From Pegea sp. RAD2-039 (taxonomy: Eukaryota > Chordata > Thaliacea > Salpida > Salpidae): a stretch of 64,000 bases of DNA. Below are positions 45,679 to 57,026 of the stretch, piece after piece. Within the stretch, counting starts at the first letter, position 1. Every line of letters starts with the position of its first letter. The notes beneath the pieces were generated by a model. That model did no database searches. It was not told where the DNA came from and was given only the letters and a program-made list of their open reading frames with translations. Location of the stretch: NCBI GenBank assembly GCA_034620365.1, contig JAQGEQ010000351.1, positions 434,001 through 498,000 of the forward strand, given 5' to 3'. The position numbers and the translations under genes were made by a program.

Positions 45679-46590
45679 CTAGTTTGATATATTGACTGGA
45701 GATGCTTTTGACGTTTTCTGTAACAATAAAAAATATTTGTTAGAAGTTGAAATAAAGGTTTGAAAAGAAATGTGTATTTAAAATTTATAGTAGCAGACCA
45801 AAAGTTTTATTTATAGATATCTTCAAAAGCTCACCGATAAACGACCTCCGAAAAGTTCTATTTTAGAACTCACATTTCCAGATGGAACTAATTCAATCTT
45901 TTCACAGTAACCCTTTCCTTCTAGTTCTTTCTCAGTTTGTTGCTTATGATGTGGTAACGGGTCTTGCTTTGATTGAACCTTTCAAATTTAGTAAGAGTCA
46001 AAAAAAATCACTAATGACAGAAATTATTAAAGTTTTATCAAATAGTTGTTAAATAACTCTAGAGTTCATATTAGCAAAGGTGTACTTACCTGTTTTCATT
46101 GAGTTGTTTTTATTCTAATTAAAACAGAACCATAAAACAACAAGAAATACAATTTTTATAACGTTTGAACTTCAGTAGGTTTACGAAATTTTCAGTGTTC
46201 AAAGAATGTAACTTCTGCAGTACCAGCTTTTTACCAACTTACATTTTGTTGCAATTTTAAATTTTCTTTCTCCAAGGATACTATTCTAACTTCACTTTCA
46301 GCAACTTTTAAATTGAGATTCTTGTTCAACTCTTCACTGAAGTTAAGTTTTGTTTTTAAATCTTGGATTTTGCAATCTTTATCATCGAGTTGTGTAAGAA
46401 GATTTTGAATCTGTGTACGCTGTCGCTCAAATTTTCCTTGTCTTCGTTTCCTTTTTGCAGACGCTTTTTCATCAGATGCTTTTTCAGTAAGAGGAGCCTG
46501 TAAAATTATATGAAATAAAAAATGCCCAAACTTTCTAAACATGAAACTTACCAGTTCAGTTTCAGACCCCAAATTACTTATTGTACTCAT
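45679..46590 (-). CDS. Small coiled-coil protein, four exons, unrecognised
   Basis: Minus-strand exons 46552-46590, 46243-46497, 45835-45978 and 45679-45717; all phase 0, 158 residues. A short acidic N-terminus (MSTISNLGSETEL) is followed by a basic patch AKRKRRQGKFERQR (about residues 26-40). An uninterrupted coiled coil then runs over about residues 40-98 (LLTQLDDKDCKIQDLKTKLN, ELNKNLNLKVAESEV, LEKENLKLQQN). A polar C-terminus contains KIELFGGRLS and ends SPVNISN. The basic patch ahead of heptads recalls a bZIP, but the basic region lacks the conserved N..A..C/S..R pattern, so I do not call one. The exon 3 acceptor (TTTGAAAG) is weak. A TATATTTTCAG acceptor lies about 45 bp before the ATG. 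No signal or membrane segment. Confidence 0.65.
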
Positions 46591-49223
46591 TTTAATCTTG
46601 CTCCAAATTCACCAAAATTATTTTTAAATAAATTAGTCTGAAAATATAAGAAAATAATAAAATAAAAGTTAGGAAAATAAAAACAACCGAAAAAAAAACT
46701 CAAAGACTTCTAATTTGTTAATTGTAACAAGCTACTTTAAACATTGGCTGATATTTAAAGTGAACTGATAAATCAAATGCTAATAATACATAGAATCTAA
46801 ACTTAAAACAAGCAGTAGAAGTAAATTTATAAATTCTACAATTTCCTGAAAAGGCCTAACCCTGCGAGAACCAAAGTAAAAAAGAAATTTATCAATGACT
46901 AATTCGAAACGATATTTTTAAGCTACCAGACTTTTCATAAAAACTATATAGTGTTTCTAACCTCAAAATGTACTTTTACAAAAATGATTGCATCAATTAA
47001 ATTTTTCGCTCGGTAAAGACTACTCAAAATCAGAAGTATTTTCTACTAAACGTCCATAACCAACTAGCCAATTAAACTTTATCTTTTTACCAAGCTAAGT
47101 TTTAAAAATTAACAAAAGTTACATTTTAAGGAAACTTTAAAAGTAAGATTCGTAAGTTTTTAGTTAACTACTGTTAATAGAAATTTGTAACAGAGTTATT
47201 GGTTACAAGTTGCAGCTACTACAATCATAAAACGCTGAAAACTATTCTACTTCAACAGTTTCCATATTGTTATCAAGCTAAATAGAATTTTATATTATTG
47301 TATGATGTTTTCAGAAACTTATCATTAAGCAACAAGAAAACAGCAAACTTGCAAGACGTTAAATTGATGCAAGACATCAACCAAAAAGTTGATTCCAGTT
47401 CTACTAATACACTTTATTAATTAAACAACTTTCTTCTACAATTAAATTTTCTACTTTTTTTCAGAAAAGAATTCTTTCAATTTTAATCATCATATAAAAC
47501 AGTTTGATAAAAACTATTGATTTTTATACTGTTATTAGTAAAGGATAAAAACTATCGTCCAATAGTTTGGTTAAACAATTCTTGTACAACATTTCAAGTA
47601 TTTAAAAATTAAAGTTGTATGGTATAACAAATGTTTAGAAAGGTGTCTTGTAGAAAAGTGTTCTTCTAAATAACCCTGAAAAACTTATGCAACTAATTTA
47701 AGGTCAATATCTTGGATATTTTACAAAACTCTCACTAAATAAGTGATTTCTGATTCAGTTTTGATGTGAATTTTGCTTATCAAAGTCCTTAATATTAGTT
47801 TATATATAATTAGATTTAACCTAATAAATTTTCTTGAGAACCTACAAGTTAGAATTAAAATGAGAATTAAGGAAGTATTTCAATTTTCAAGTAAATATTG
47901 TGTATATATAATAAACAAACTCATAGCTAAAATTATAATTGCTTATTTGAACTTTCAAATATTTATATATAAAAAGGAAAGAGCCTTATAAAAATTATTA
48001 TCATTTATATTATCTAAATTTTGATTTTTGAAACTTTATTTACTTAACTAAACTTTTGATTATAATCTTAAGCAATGTAAGCCGATCTATTATTACTAGA
48101 TAAATTTGTAAAGTTTTTATAAACTTTTATAAACTGTTTAGGTTAATTTTGTGATCATAATTATCTCTAATACTAAATATGCATAAAGTTAATTTTTATA
48201 AAAAAGTAATAACTAGTAATAGTTTTTTTTGTTCATAAAATTTTGTTGGTAAAAATTGATGAAAAGTTGTGATAAACATTTTTGAAAATGTGAAATTACT
48301 TGTTATTATCAAATATTGAAATGTATTTTTAAAATAGCTATAATTACTCTATAACTAAAATAAAAATATAATCTCAGATAATTAAGGATTAGAACGACTA
48401 CAATTAATTGAGTGTTTTATAAAAGAGCTTTTGTTTAAAAAGTTTGGGGGAAACTAAAATGAAGTTTAAAAATAGTTTGCTTAAAGTTAGGCAAGAGTAT
48501 TCCCCAAACTCATAAAAGAAAATTGTGATTAGATCAAAGTTGGTTTCAGAGCAACATTTAAAATAGCTGAATTTTTATATTATGCAAATTAACTTACTTC
48601 ATTTACTTTTTGGTTTGTCAATCGAATATTTTAGTTTAAATTAAAAAGTAAATTAATTTTTTACAGATTTCTACCAGATAGAATAAAAGATTTTTTCTAT
48701 AAAATGATTTAAAACTTTTTTTTTTATCTTAATCTTAATTGAAATTTTGTTTTAGTGACAGATTTATTTTAAGCTAACTAAAGTGTCATGAGTCGGGTTT
48801 TCTTACAATTTTTTATATAAGATAATAAACTATTTTCGAGAAAATCGAAAAGATTTTAGAAGTAGTAAATGAAACAGTGTTTGTAACTTACCAAGTATAC
48901 ATTCACTTGAACCTTCAAATTTGAGTTACAAACCACTAGGTTTAGTTCTTTAATAAGTGAAGTTATCTTTAGTTATCTTAAAACAATGTTGAAATATTAT
49001 ATTGAATATTATATCCAGTCTCAGAATAGTTTACAAAAAAATATTGATAAAAGCTGTTACATAATAATAAGTTTGGAAGGAAGAGAATTTTTGAACGATT
49101 TTTCTAGATCCTTAATATTTTTGAAAAATTTTACTACATCAAATTCTAGAGAACTGTGAAAAGACTTTCCTGAAAGTTACACAACTTAATATTTCATTTT
49201 TTCTAGATTTAGGCATAATAAAT
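46591..49223. other. AT-rich intergenic region
   Basis: No supported coding region. The right edge is the LCCL gene leader, with a TTTTTTCTAG acceptor-like site ending 18 bp before its ATG. Confidence 0.5.
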
Positions 49224-52200
49224 ATGATTTGTAAATCGGTTAAGTTATTCTATTATTTCATAATTTTCTTTTCAGCTTATGCAAATGTAGCTTCGATTAA
49301 TGTTGATTTCAGTAAGTAAACAAACTTGAAATTTTTTAAAATATTAAATGATAAATAGCCAAAACTTTTATATATTTGTTTTAGATAAGCATAAATTCTA
49401 CACATACACAATTATAAAAAGAAATTAAATTGCACATTTACATCTATATAGAAATAAAATTTAGATTTAACTACTAGTTTAAAAAAACAAGCATTTGTGT
49501 TATACAACAAATATATGTTTTAAAAATGTTATAAATATAACAAATTTTGATTTGATGCAAAATTGCAGTTATAAAAATTTATAGAATTTAAAAATTATTA
49601 TCAGATGTTAGCTGTTCTGAAAGTGCGGAGTTTCTTTCTGCTGACTCTCGTAATAGTTGGGTAGTCAAATGCCCTATTTGTGATAGACGTTCCTTCGTAT
49701 TTGGAGGAATGTACATTCATAGAACAATAAATGGAAATATAATACAACTGCTTTACCAGCAAAGTACTTCTATATGCTTTTCAGGCATTCATGCTGGGAT
49801 TATAGTAAGAATTTAGATTCTACAAATAAGTAACATCTTTATAATAAAACTAATTTTATATTTAAATCTTTAGAATAAAACAGGAGGATACATTCGGATC
49901 GAAAAAATTTATTCTCCTTCAAAATTTACGGTTTTACCTGATCAAATCATAAGAAATGGATTACTTGCTATTCCGGTTCATATAGAAAATTATGGCTACC
50001 AATTGTATCAAGGTAACAAATAGTTCTTTTCAAAATATTGAAAGCTAGTATTCATTTATTTATTTATTACAATAAATGCAAAGGAGGGTACCTGAAAAGA
50101 GCACCTCTCGCTAACACACATTCTCACAAATAACATCTATTTAGTCAAAAATATAGAAAGCAAAAGATGTAATACATGGCATTTCGATATCACTCAAAGC
50201 ATATAACAGTGAACAATTACATAGAATGTTAATAGTATAAAAAAGAGAAAAATTATAGTTTAGAAATGATAATGTTGGCAATGTTATAACGATTCAACTT
50301 CTGCTTGAACAATGCGAGTGATTCTGACATGAAAATGTCTGATGGCAACTGGTTCCATGTACTAATTTTGCGGTATGAGAAAATCATTGCTCTGATTAAC
50401 GTACCAGGTGATATGAGCTTATTAAGATCTAATGGGTGTAGTCTGCTTTTATATAACTTGAGGGAAGGACTAATGGAAAATAAATCATCAAACTGAATGT
50501 CAATTAAATTGTGGATAATTTTAAAAATACGAATTAAGTCGTATTTAACTTGTCGAATTTCCAAAGTATCTAAATTGAAGAAGCTGAGACGATGTTTATA
50601 ACTATCATATTTAGTATTAAGTTTCCTGCATACTAATCTCGTAAATTAGGCCTGAATAGACTCGATTTTTTTGATATCACCAACTTGATATGGAATCTAT
50701 GCACTAACATTGTATTCAAGAATTGGACATACGTACAATTTGAAAATATTGATAAAAAAGCATGGGTCCTTAGAATTAAAGGTCTTTGTAATAAGAAAGA
50801 CAAAGTTGATTGATTTTCCAAGATTTTGGAAACATAATTGCGCTATTTAAAGTCAGATGATAGAACAATGTCAAGGTCTAGGACCAAAGATACTCGTTGA
50901 ATAATAAATCCATTGATGGAGTATTGGTTCAAGGAATTTACCGCTGGATTACGAGAAAGAGTTATAAGTTCAGACTTTGTGGGCTGGATTCTGACTTGCC
51001 AATTCGTAGACCAGTTTTCTACAGCGTGTAGTGCAGTTTGAAGTTTTGAAGGATTACAAGATAATAGCTTGATATCATCTGCATACACAAACTCACTGAC
51101 ATCATCTACTGCTACTAGTCTTCTGATGAGGTCTTCAATGAAAATTAAAAAGAGAAGGGGACACAGAACAGAACCCTGAGAAACACCACTAGTGATTTGA
51201 CTAGAAGTAGATACAGATCTTTCTACACGAGTCTCTTGGGTTCTACCTGATAAGTAATCTTCAATCCACTGTAAGATAAAGCTGTTGATTTTTAAGTTTT
51301 TCAATACAGTAACGAGCTTAGTGTGCGGGACAGAATCAAACGCTTTAGCAAAATCGAGATATATGTTGTCACGAGGAGTATTACTTTCATAATGGTCTGT
51401 AAGCTCATTAAGAAAAGTGAGATGTTGAGTCAGGGAAGATCTCCGTTTCACAAAGCCATGCTGGACATCAGATATTAGATGGTGCTCCACCAAATGACTT
51501 GTCATATGATTGTGAATGATATGCTCTTAAGTTCTGCAGATAACTGAAGTCAGCGAAACTGGTCTGTAGTTAAGTGCGGTGTTTCTTGGACCCTTAATTT
51601 GTTAAGCTGTAACCTTTTAAATGTGCATCGGGAGCCTTGATTAGTTCTGGCTTAACTTCAATGAAAATTTTTTTAAGTCAGCTTGATTAATTTAGTATCA
51701 AACACAAAGCCAAGAAACGATTACCAAACAGACAGCATTTGGCTTTAAAAAGTCTCTTAAAGTTGCACAAATGAATTTAGTGTAGCATCTGTTTTGATAT
51801 CTTGATAAATATTAAAAGTTGATAAATATTATAAAAATTGAATAAAATAAATCTTATGAAATGGTATTTAAAAAATATTTTTAAATGAAAAATTTAAATT
51901 AAATTTGTTGTTTTTATAGTTGATCACGAAATTACGACTGATGATGACTCATCAGTTAGTTACATTGTTGAATCGATAAGTCAACCAGACGAAAAAGCAA
52001 ATCAACCAAAAGTTACAACTAAACAAGCTAGAAAATCAACTAGTCAACACAAAGATGTTGTCAATCCACATGAATCAAATACTATTTTACAAGAAACAAC
52101 CAGCAGTCTACTTTATAAAATGACCAACCAACAGAAAGAGACAAACAAACAGTCAATCAAAATAACAAGTAAACCAACAAACAAGTTACTAACAGAAGAT

Positions 52201-53642
52201 GATAATCTCTCCAACTTGAAACTTTCTAGTTTAGCAAGTAAATATTTAATATTTAAAAGTTTTCTTTCCTAAATAATACTTTTATTGAATTGTCTTGCAG
52301 CTTTTTGTCGTATTCTTTCGAAACTTTGCTTTTTTAAACTTTAAAAGGCAACAAATTTTGTTTATTTAAGCTAATATTAGAATATCTAGATTTTATGCTA
52401 TTTTTGAAATAAATATGCTTCAGTATTTAAATATATTTCAAAATTGAGAATGAATTAACATCATTAAAGAAAATCGATATATTTTTATTTACTATAAAAG
52501 TGATGTTTTTAAGCTTAAACCTAGATAAAAACTGTCATATTACTAAGCATATATTAATGATTTCTTTGTAATTAATACATTATAATAAATATGTTATTAT
52601 ACTTTTTACAGCAGTATGTTTATTTATTTTGAATATATTTCTAAATAGTTGGTTATCTAATGTAAATGTAAACAATCATATAGGAAATACGTTTTATGGT
52701 TGCTTCAAAAATGGAATAAACTTTTTAGGAGTTCTACTATATGTATGAGAGCCTTTGTTGTTTTTATAGTTAATCACGAAATTACGACTGATGATGAATC
52801 ATCAGTTAGTTACATTGCTGAATCGATAAGTCAACCAGACGAAAAAGCAAATCAACCAAAAGTTACAACTAATCAATCAACTGAAATGAGCAGTGAACGA
52901 TTTAACAAGTTATTATTAGAATACTATGGTCTTTCCAAGCTGAAAGCTTCTGATTTATTACGTAAATATTTAATATTTAAAAGTTTTCTTTCCTAAATAA
53001 TACTTTTATTGAATTTTCTTGCAGCTTTTTGTCGTATTCTTTCGAAACTTTGCTTTTTTAAACTTTAAAAGGCAACAAATTTTGTTTATCTAAGCTAATA
53101 TTAGAATATCTAGATTTTTTGCTATTATTGAAATAAATATGCTTCAGTATTTAAACAAAATTGAAAAAAATCAAAATAGTTCCACTTACTACAATAAGAA
53201 TGTTTATCAAATATGCTAACTACTTTGCCAAATATGTTACCAAACAAAAACTATATATACTTTGTACTATATACTAGAAAAACTCTAATTTTAGCATTTG
53301 TTTTTATTTATTTAAAAACTCGGCAAACTGTTTTAGGAGCTCTTCTGTATGCAGTTGCTTTAATTGTTTCTGCTGTCGTTTTATATATGGGATTAATTTA
53401 TGCGGATTTCTGGTAAGTTGTTAAAAGAAAAATATAAATTTGATTCTTCTATAAAAAGTGTTAAACAATTATTTGTATTAGATGAGTTATTTGGTAACAT
53501 TTTGATTAGTATTTAAGAACAAGTTACTTTATTTGCTGTTATTTGTAAGCTTTTAAAATATAAATATTTTTGAATTAGTTGCAACAAAGACTCTGGAAGG
53601 GAAGGAGACGAAGAGAGTTTTGATATGATGAAGTTACGATAA
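49224..53642 (+). CDS. LCCL-domain secreted/membrane protein with duplicated linker exon
   Basis: Core exons 49224-49311, 49605-49804 and 49874-50012. Then linker exon 4a (51920-52237) and/or 4b (52770-52961), membrane exon 53295-53412 and tail exon 53579-53642. Residues 1-22 are a signal peptide (LFYYFIIFFSAYANVAS). An LCCL domain follows: SWVVKCPICD, FVFGGMYIH, SICFSGIHAGIINKTGG and IIRNGLL match the family's V-x-C-P, V-x-G, S-x-C-x-A-A-I-H-A-G and NG landmarks. LCCL modules occur in extracellular matrix and pathogen-binding proteins. The linker is rich in T, S, Q, N and K. The membrane exon encodes VLGALLYAVALIVSAVVLYM, followed by a short acidic cytosolic tail. All linker exons are phase 1 at both ends, so a, b or both may be used. 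A LINE sits antisense in the intron after exon 3. Confidence 0.75.
50055..51660 (-). mobile_element. CR1/Jockey-like LINE, 5'-truncated copy with reverse transcriptase (copy B)
   Basis: Minus-strand element inserted in the LCCL gene intron. Its 3' end (50055) begins with TTATTTATTTATTAC on the + strand, the complement of the family tail. Reverse transcriptase (about 50843-51640): NYRPVSLTSVIC, DVQHGFVKRRSSLTQHL, YLDFAKAFDSVPH, GVSQGSVLCPLLFLIFI and catalytic FVYADDIKLL. The C-terminal region is at 50253-50564 (IRQVKYDLIRIFKIIHN, IFSYRKISTWNQLPS). At least one stop lies in the N-terminal part of the RT and a frame break separates the two blocks, so it is dead, but long open stretches point to recent arrival. 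The 5' part, including the endonuclease, is missing. Confidence 0.92.
51905..52437 (+). repeat. Tandem exon-block duplication, copy 1 (LCCL linker region)
   Basis: Begins TTGTTGTTTTTATAG. Contains linker exon 4a and about 200 bp of the following intron. Pairs with 52755-53152. The first about 100 bp of the exon and the downstream intron are almost identical between copies. The middle and end of the exon differ and are 126 bp longer here. Confidence 0.9.
52301..52344 (+). CDS. Possible alternative last exon (soluble isoform), copy 1
   Basis: After a strong TTGTCTTGCAG acceptor, phase matching exon 4a gives TFCRILSKLCFFKL and a stop. An AATAAA at 52408-52413 lies 64 nt beyond. Use of this exon would end the LCCL protein before its membrane segment. 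Confidence 0.4.
52612..52748 (+). pseudogene. Degenerate copy of the LCCL membrane exon
   Basis: TTTTTACAG acceptor, in phase with exon 4a. It reads TVCLFILNIFLNSW and later INFLGVLLYV then a stop. The segment TTTAGGAGTTCTACTATATG parallels TTTTAGGAGCTCTTCTGTATG of the intact membrane exon at 53295. The copy is cut short where the second duplicated block begins, so it is either a remnant or an alternative terminal exon. Confidence 0.45.
52755..53152 (+). repeat. Tandem exon-block duplication, copy 2 (LCCL linker region)
   Basis: Second block, with linker exon 4b (52770-52961) and the same downstream intron. Shorter exon ending LKASDLLR before GTAAAT. Confidence 0.9.
53025..53068 (+). CDS. 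Possible alternative last exon (soluble isoform), copy 2
   Basis: TTTTCTTGCAG acceptor, same 14-residue end and stop as copy 1, AATAAA at 53132-53137. All three elements survive in both copies despite nearby substitutions. Confidence 0.4.
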
Positions 53643-55866
53643 ACTGAGGAGTAATTGAAAAAGATGAACATTAAAAGAAAAATAAATTGAGTTTAACTAT
53701 AACTCTGATTTCAATACTTTTGGATCATTTGATTCTAAATAAATATAAAAATTGAGTTTGAGTTTTTGTGTGTATTAAAAAAGAAGTAACTAAATGAAGT
53801 TTTGTGATTGTTGTTCGGTGGTAAAAGTCTATCATTGAAATTGAAATTAGTCTGGAAATGTCTAATAAAACCAACCCTTATTAATGTAAATCTGCATCAT
53901 AAGGACAGGAGTGCTTTTACATCAATAAACTGCAAGATTCTTATTTTTGTATATTATGTAAATTATTTTGTTGCTTTTTACATAATTTATCTTTACATAA
54001 TCCAGCAGTAATTCGGACTTTGCTATAGAATCCTTTATATTACAAAACACTTGATTCACTTTTTATAATTCAAAGTTATAAAACTTTACTGATATTATAC
54101 TAAAAGTTTTTTAAATTGGTTAAATCAAAGTGATGTAGGCTGATAGTGCTAAATAAGCATCAATTAATGTGATTTATAATCACTACAGAGATATTTACAG
54201 AAATTTCATTTAGTTATGGCTTCATTTATTAAAAAGAAAGAGTTATCACAATCTTCTCTAAAATCAAACTTTAAAGTGATAATCGAAGCAAATTTCAATA
54301 AAACTTTCACAAAGCTAATTTACTTAACGACTGTTTAAAAATAAATCTTCAGATATCTGAACAAGTCATTGAATAATAAATTAGGAGTTTTTAAATATAT
54401 TTTATTTTGTTAATAAAAGAAATAAGTTTGGGTCCATAGTTTTTAAAAATATTTAAAACGATATCTTAAAACTGATTATTGAAATTTATAAATTTTTAAA
54501 TCCAGCTTTTTATAAGTTCTAAAACTAATAAAAATTGCTTCTGTTGCAAAAGCTGCACGAATTTCTTAATGAATCAATAATTACTCAAGTAGTAAATCGG
54601 TATTTTTTCATTTAAAACGATACAACATTTTTATATATTTTCAATAATTTAGATCGAGTCGTAGGACTACAAGCTGATATTTTTAATTGATGGAAAACAT
54701 TCATTTTAAAATAACTGAAAAATTAAAGAAATTTAAATATTTTCAGTAATTTATATTCTGTAAATAAATCTATTTCCAATCGTTTACTTTCAACAACATT
54801 TAAAAAAAGAATATCAGTTTTATTATTTTAATAGAATATAAAATATTTATTATTTATTCAAGAAGTTGTAATTAATTATTTGAAAATGAAACAAAACAAT
54901 TTAGTTGAAAGTTATCAGAATCTATTTTAAGAAATAAAAAAGCAGCAAACTTATAATATTCATAAAATCATAAATTTAAAATGTTGATTGAAAATGTTCT
55001 TAGTTATAAACAAAAGATTGAATAAACTTGAAACGATGAAGTATCAAACCTAACTTTCCTTCTTAGTAATCGTTTCTTCATCAATGTGATGAATGTTACC
55101 ATACCCGCCTACTAGGTTCACAGTTCGGGCCCAGTTGGACACATATTGGCGACAAAGGTGAACATATCACACTGAATTGAATTTCGTGGTCAGCATATGA
55201 AAATATTTACAGATTCTTTTACAACATTAAAAATAAAATATGAAGCAAGAATATCTTAGGAAGAAATTTATCGACATCAAAATTAGTAACAGGTAAAATG
55301 TCAACGATACAATCAATAAGAAGATTATCAACATTGACTTACTCATAAGATGAAAAGCCATGAAGAGTCAGGAAGATTCAACATCAACCAAATCTCAAAT
55401 ACTTTGTTTCAAGTCCACTAACCATACGAGTTGTCATTTATAATAAAACATTTAATTTAAATTTGTTTAATATTATTATTTCTTTTTTAAATGTGGTAAG
55501 AAGAGGTTGTGTTTCAAAGTATAACTGATGTTAAATTTAACTATCAAATCAAAGTTATAAGATACTTCTTTTTCGCTTTAATTAATAATTTGTTTTTCAG
55601 ATGTAATCAGTTTTAGATCTAAGATATTACATTCCAGTTTCTCTGTATAACGATAGGAATGGAGAAGTCTTAAACAAGTTCTTTGTAATTTTGGTAAAAC
55701 CAAAAGTGTTTTTGCAAAGTCAACTTTGAAGAACTTTTTCTTCTATGAAGTTATCTGGGACCCTTAATTCGATCATAAGATCCTTAATTTATTTAATACA
55801 GACTTTGTAAGAAATTACACTGCCATCTAAGTTTCGAATATTTTGTTTGGATATGAGAAGGACTGA
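53643..55866. other. Intergenic region
   Basis: AATAAA of the LCCL gene occurs near 53681. Otherwise AT-rich with no supported gene. A richer patch at about 55080-55200 reads WARTVNLVGGYGNIHHIDEE on the minus strand over a short stretch; not recognised, perhaps mobile-element debris. Confidence 0.45.
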
Positions 55867-56343
55867 AACGTAGCACTTCGAAACATTTTCTTTCAACTGT
55901 TTCCTTCAAGTTGGCGATCACTTTCAAACTTAGCACTTTCAAGGACTACAGCTCTTGAAAGATGCGTACAAGAAACCAGTAGAAATTCTGACATAACGTT
56001 TACAAAGGACTCATATTGTGTATAAGCAGCAGTTATCAATGTTATTGTTTAGAAATTATTTAAAGATTTGAAATTACTAATAAGTAATAAACATAATAAT
56101 AAATTGTACTACAGAACTTAGAGCTTAACAAATGATTAAGAAAATATTTAGATAATTTAAACCAAAGTTTCAACTCAGTTTCGATTCTATAAAATTACGT
56201 TGACATATTATTAAGTTTGAAAAATTATCAGAATATCTTTTGAGATAACAATTTTGACCGACAGATTGAGTAACAATTTTTTGTTACAATTATTTTAGAT
56301 AAAATTGCTAAAGTCCTAATATCCTTAATAACATTTAGCAACA

Positions 56344-56603
56344 AAATAAGTATTTAGAAGACAGTTCAAAAAATACCTTTGCATAATCAAAAACTTTTCA
56401 AAATCTCATTGTTCTTAATAAGTGGTTTTCATTTTGCCTGAATCTGAAAACTTACTATTGCAACCAATAACTGAAACGTGGGAAAATTCAAACTTACAAA
56501 CTTGTGTTATACTGTGCGTGCATTGCAATGAAAAGGCTATAAAAGAACAAATTAAACAAAGTTAGTATATAAATCAGAAAATATTATTTTTTATTTTAGT
56601 ATA
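56344..56603 (+). repeat. Near-identical promoter block, copy 1
   Basis: About 260 bp nearly identical to 60603-60858, at the head of the duplicated coiled-coil genes. It contains CCAAT and TATA boxes. Confidence 0.9.
56464..56545 (+). promoter_or_regulatory. Core promoter of acidic coiled-coil gene 1 (CCAAT, ATTGCAAT, TATA)
   Basis: CCAAT at 56464-56468, a C/EBP-like ATTGCAAT near 56522, and TATAAAAG at 56538-56545. The same sites at the same 74-bp CCAAT-to-TATA spacing stand in front of the paralogue. Confidence 0.6.
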
Positions 56604-57026
56604 ATTTTAAGTATTGGATTGATTTAAGTTTATTGTTGAAGTTTGTAAAGTTATTAATGAGAAAGTTTAGATATTTTTTTATTGAATAAAGTATACTTAT
56701 GAATGTCAGCATATAAAGTTAATTAAGTTTTAAACAATTAAAAAAATAATTTAAATAGAAACTTCAAAAAACATTTTTGTGTATTGGCAAGCAAACAAAT
56801 TATTTCTAAATTGTTATTACTAACGTTTAGTTACTTCTCTTCATAATTCTAAATAAAGTTCTTAGTGTTGATGGTTTTATATTTTTTTAAAACTACTTTA
56901 AGTAGGGTATACAAGAGAGCATAATATGAATAGTAAGAATTAAACATTATATTTTTTGTTAAAATTTATTTTGCAGTAAATTTGAGATTTTAATAACAAA
57001 ACAAAACATTATTATCAACTTGTGTC

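Noticed and set aside
26243-46497. bZIP factor at the small coiled-coil gene (45679-46590)
   Set aside because: Basic patch precedes heptads but lacks the invariant Asn and Arg pattern of bZIP DNA-binding regions.
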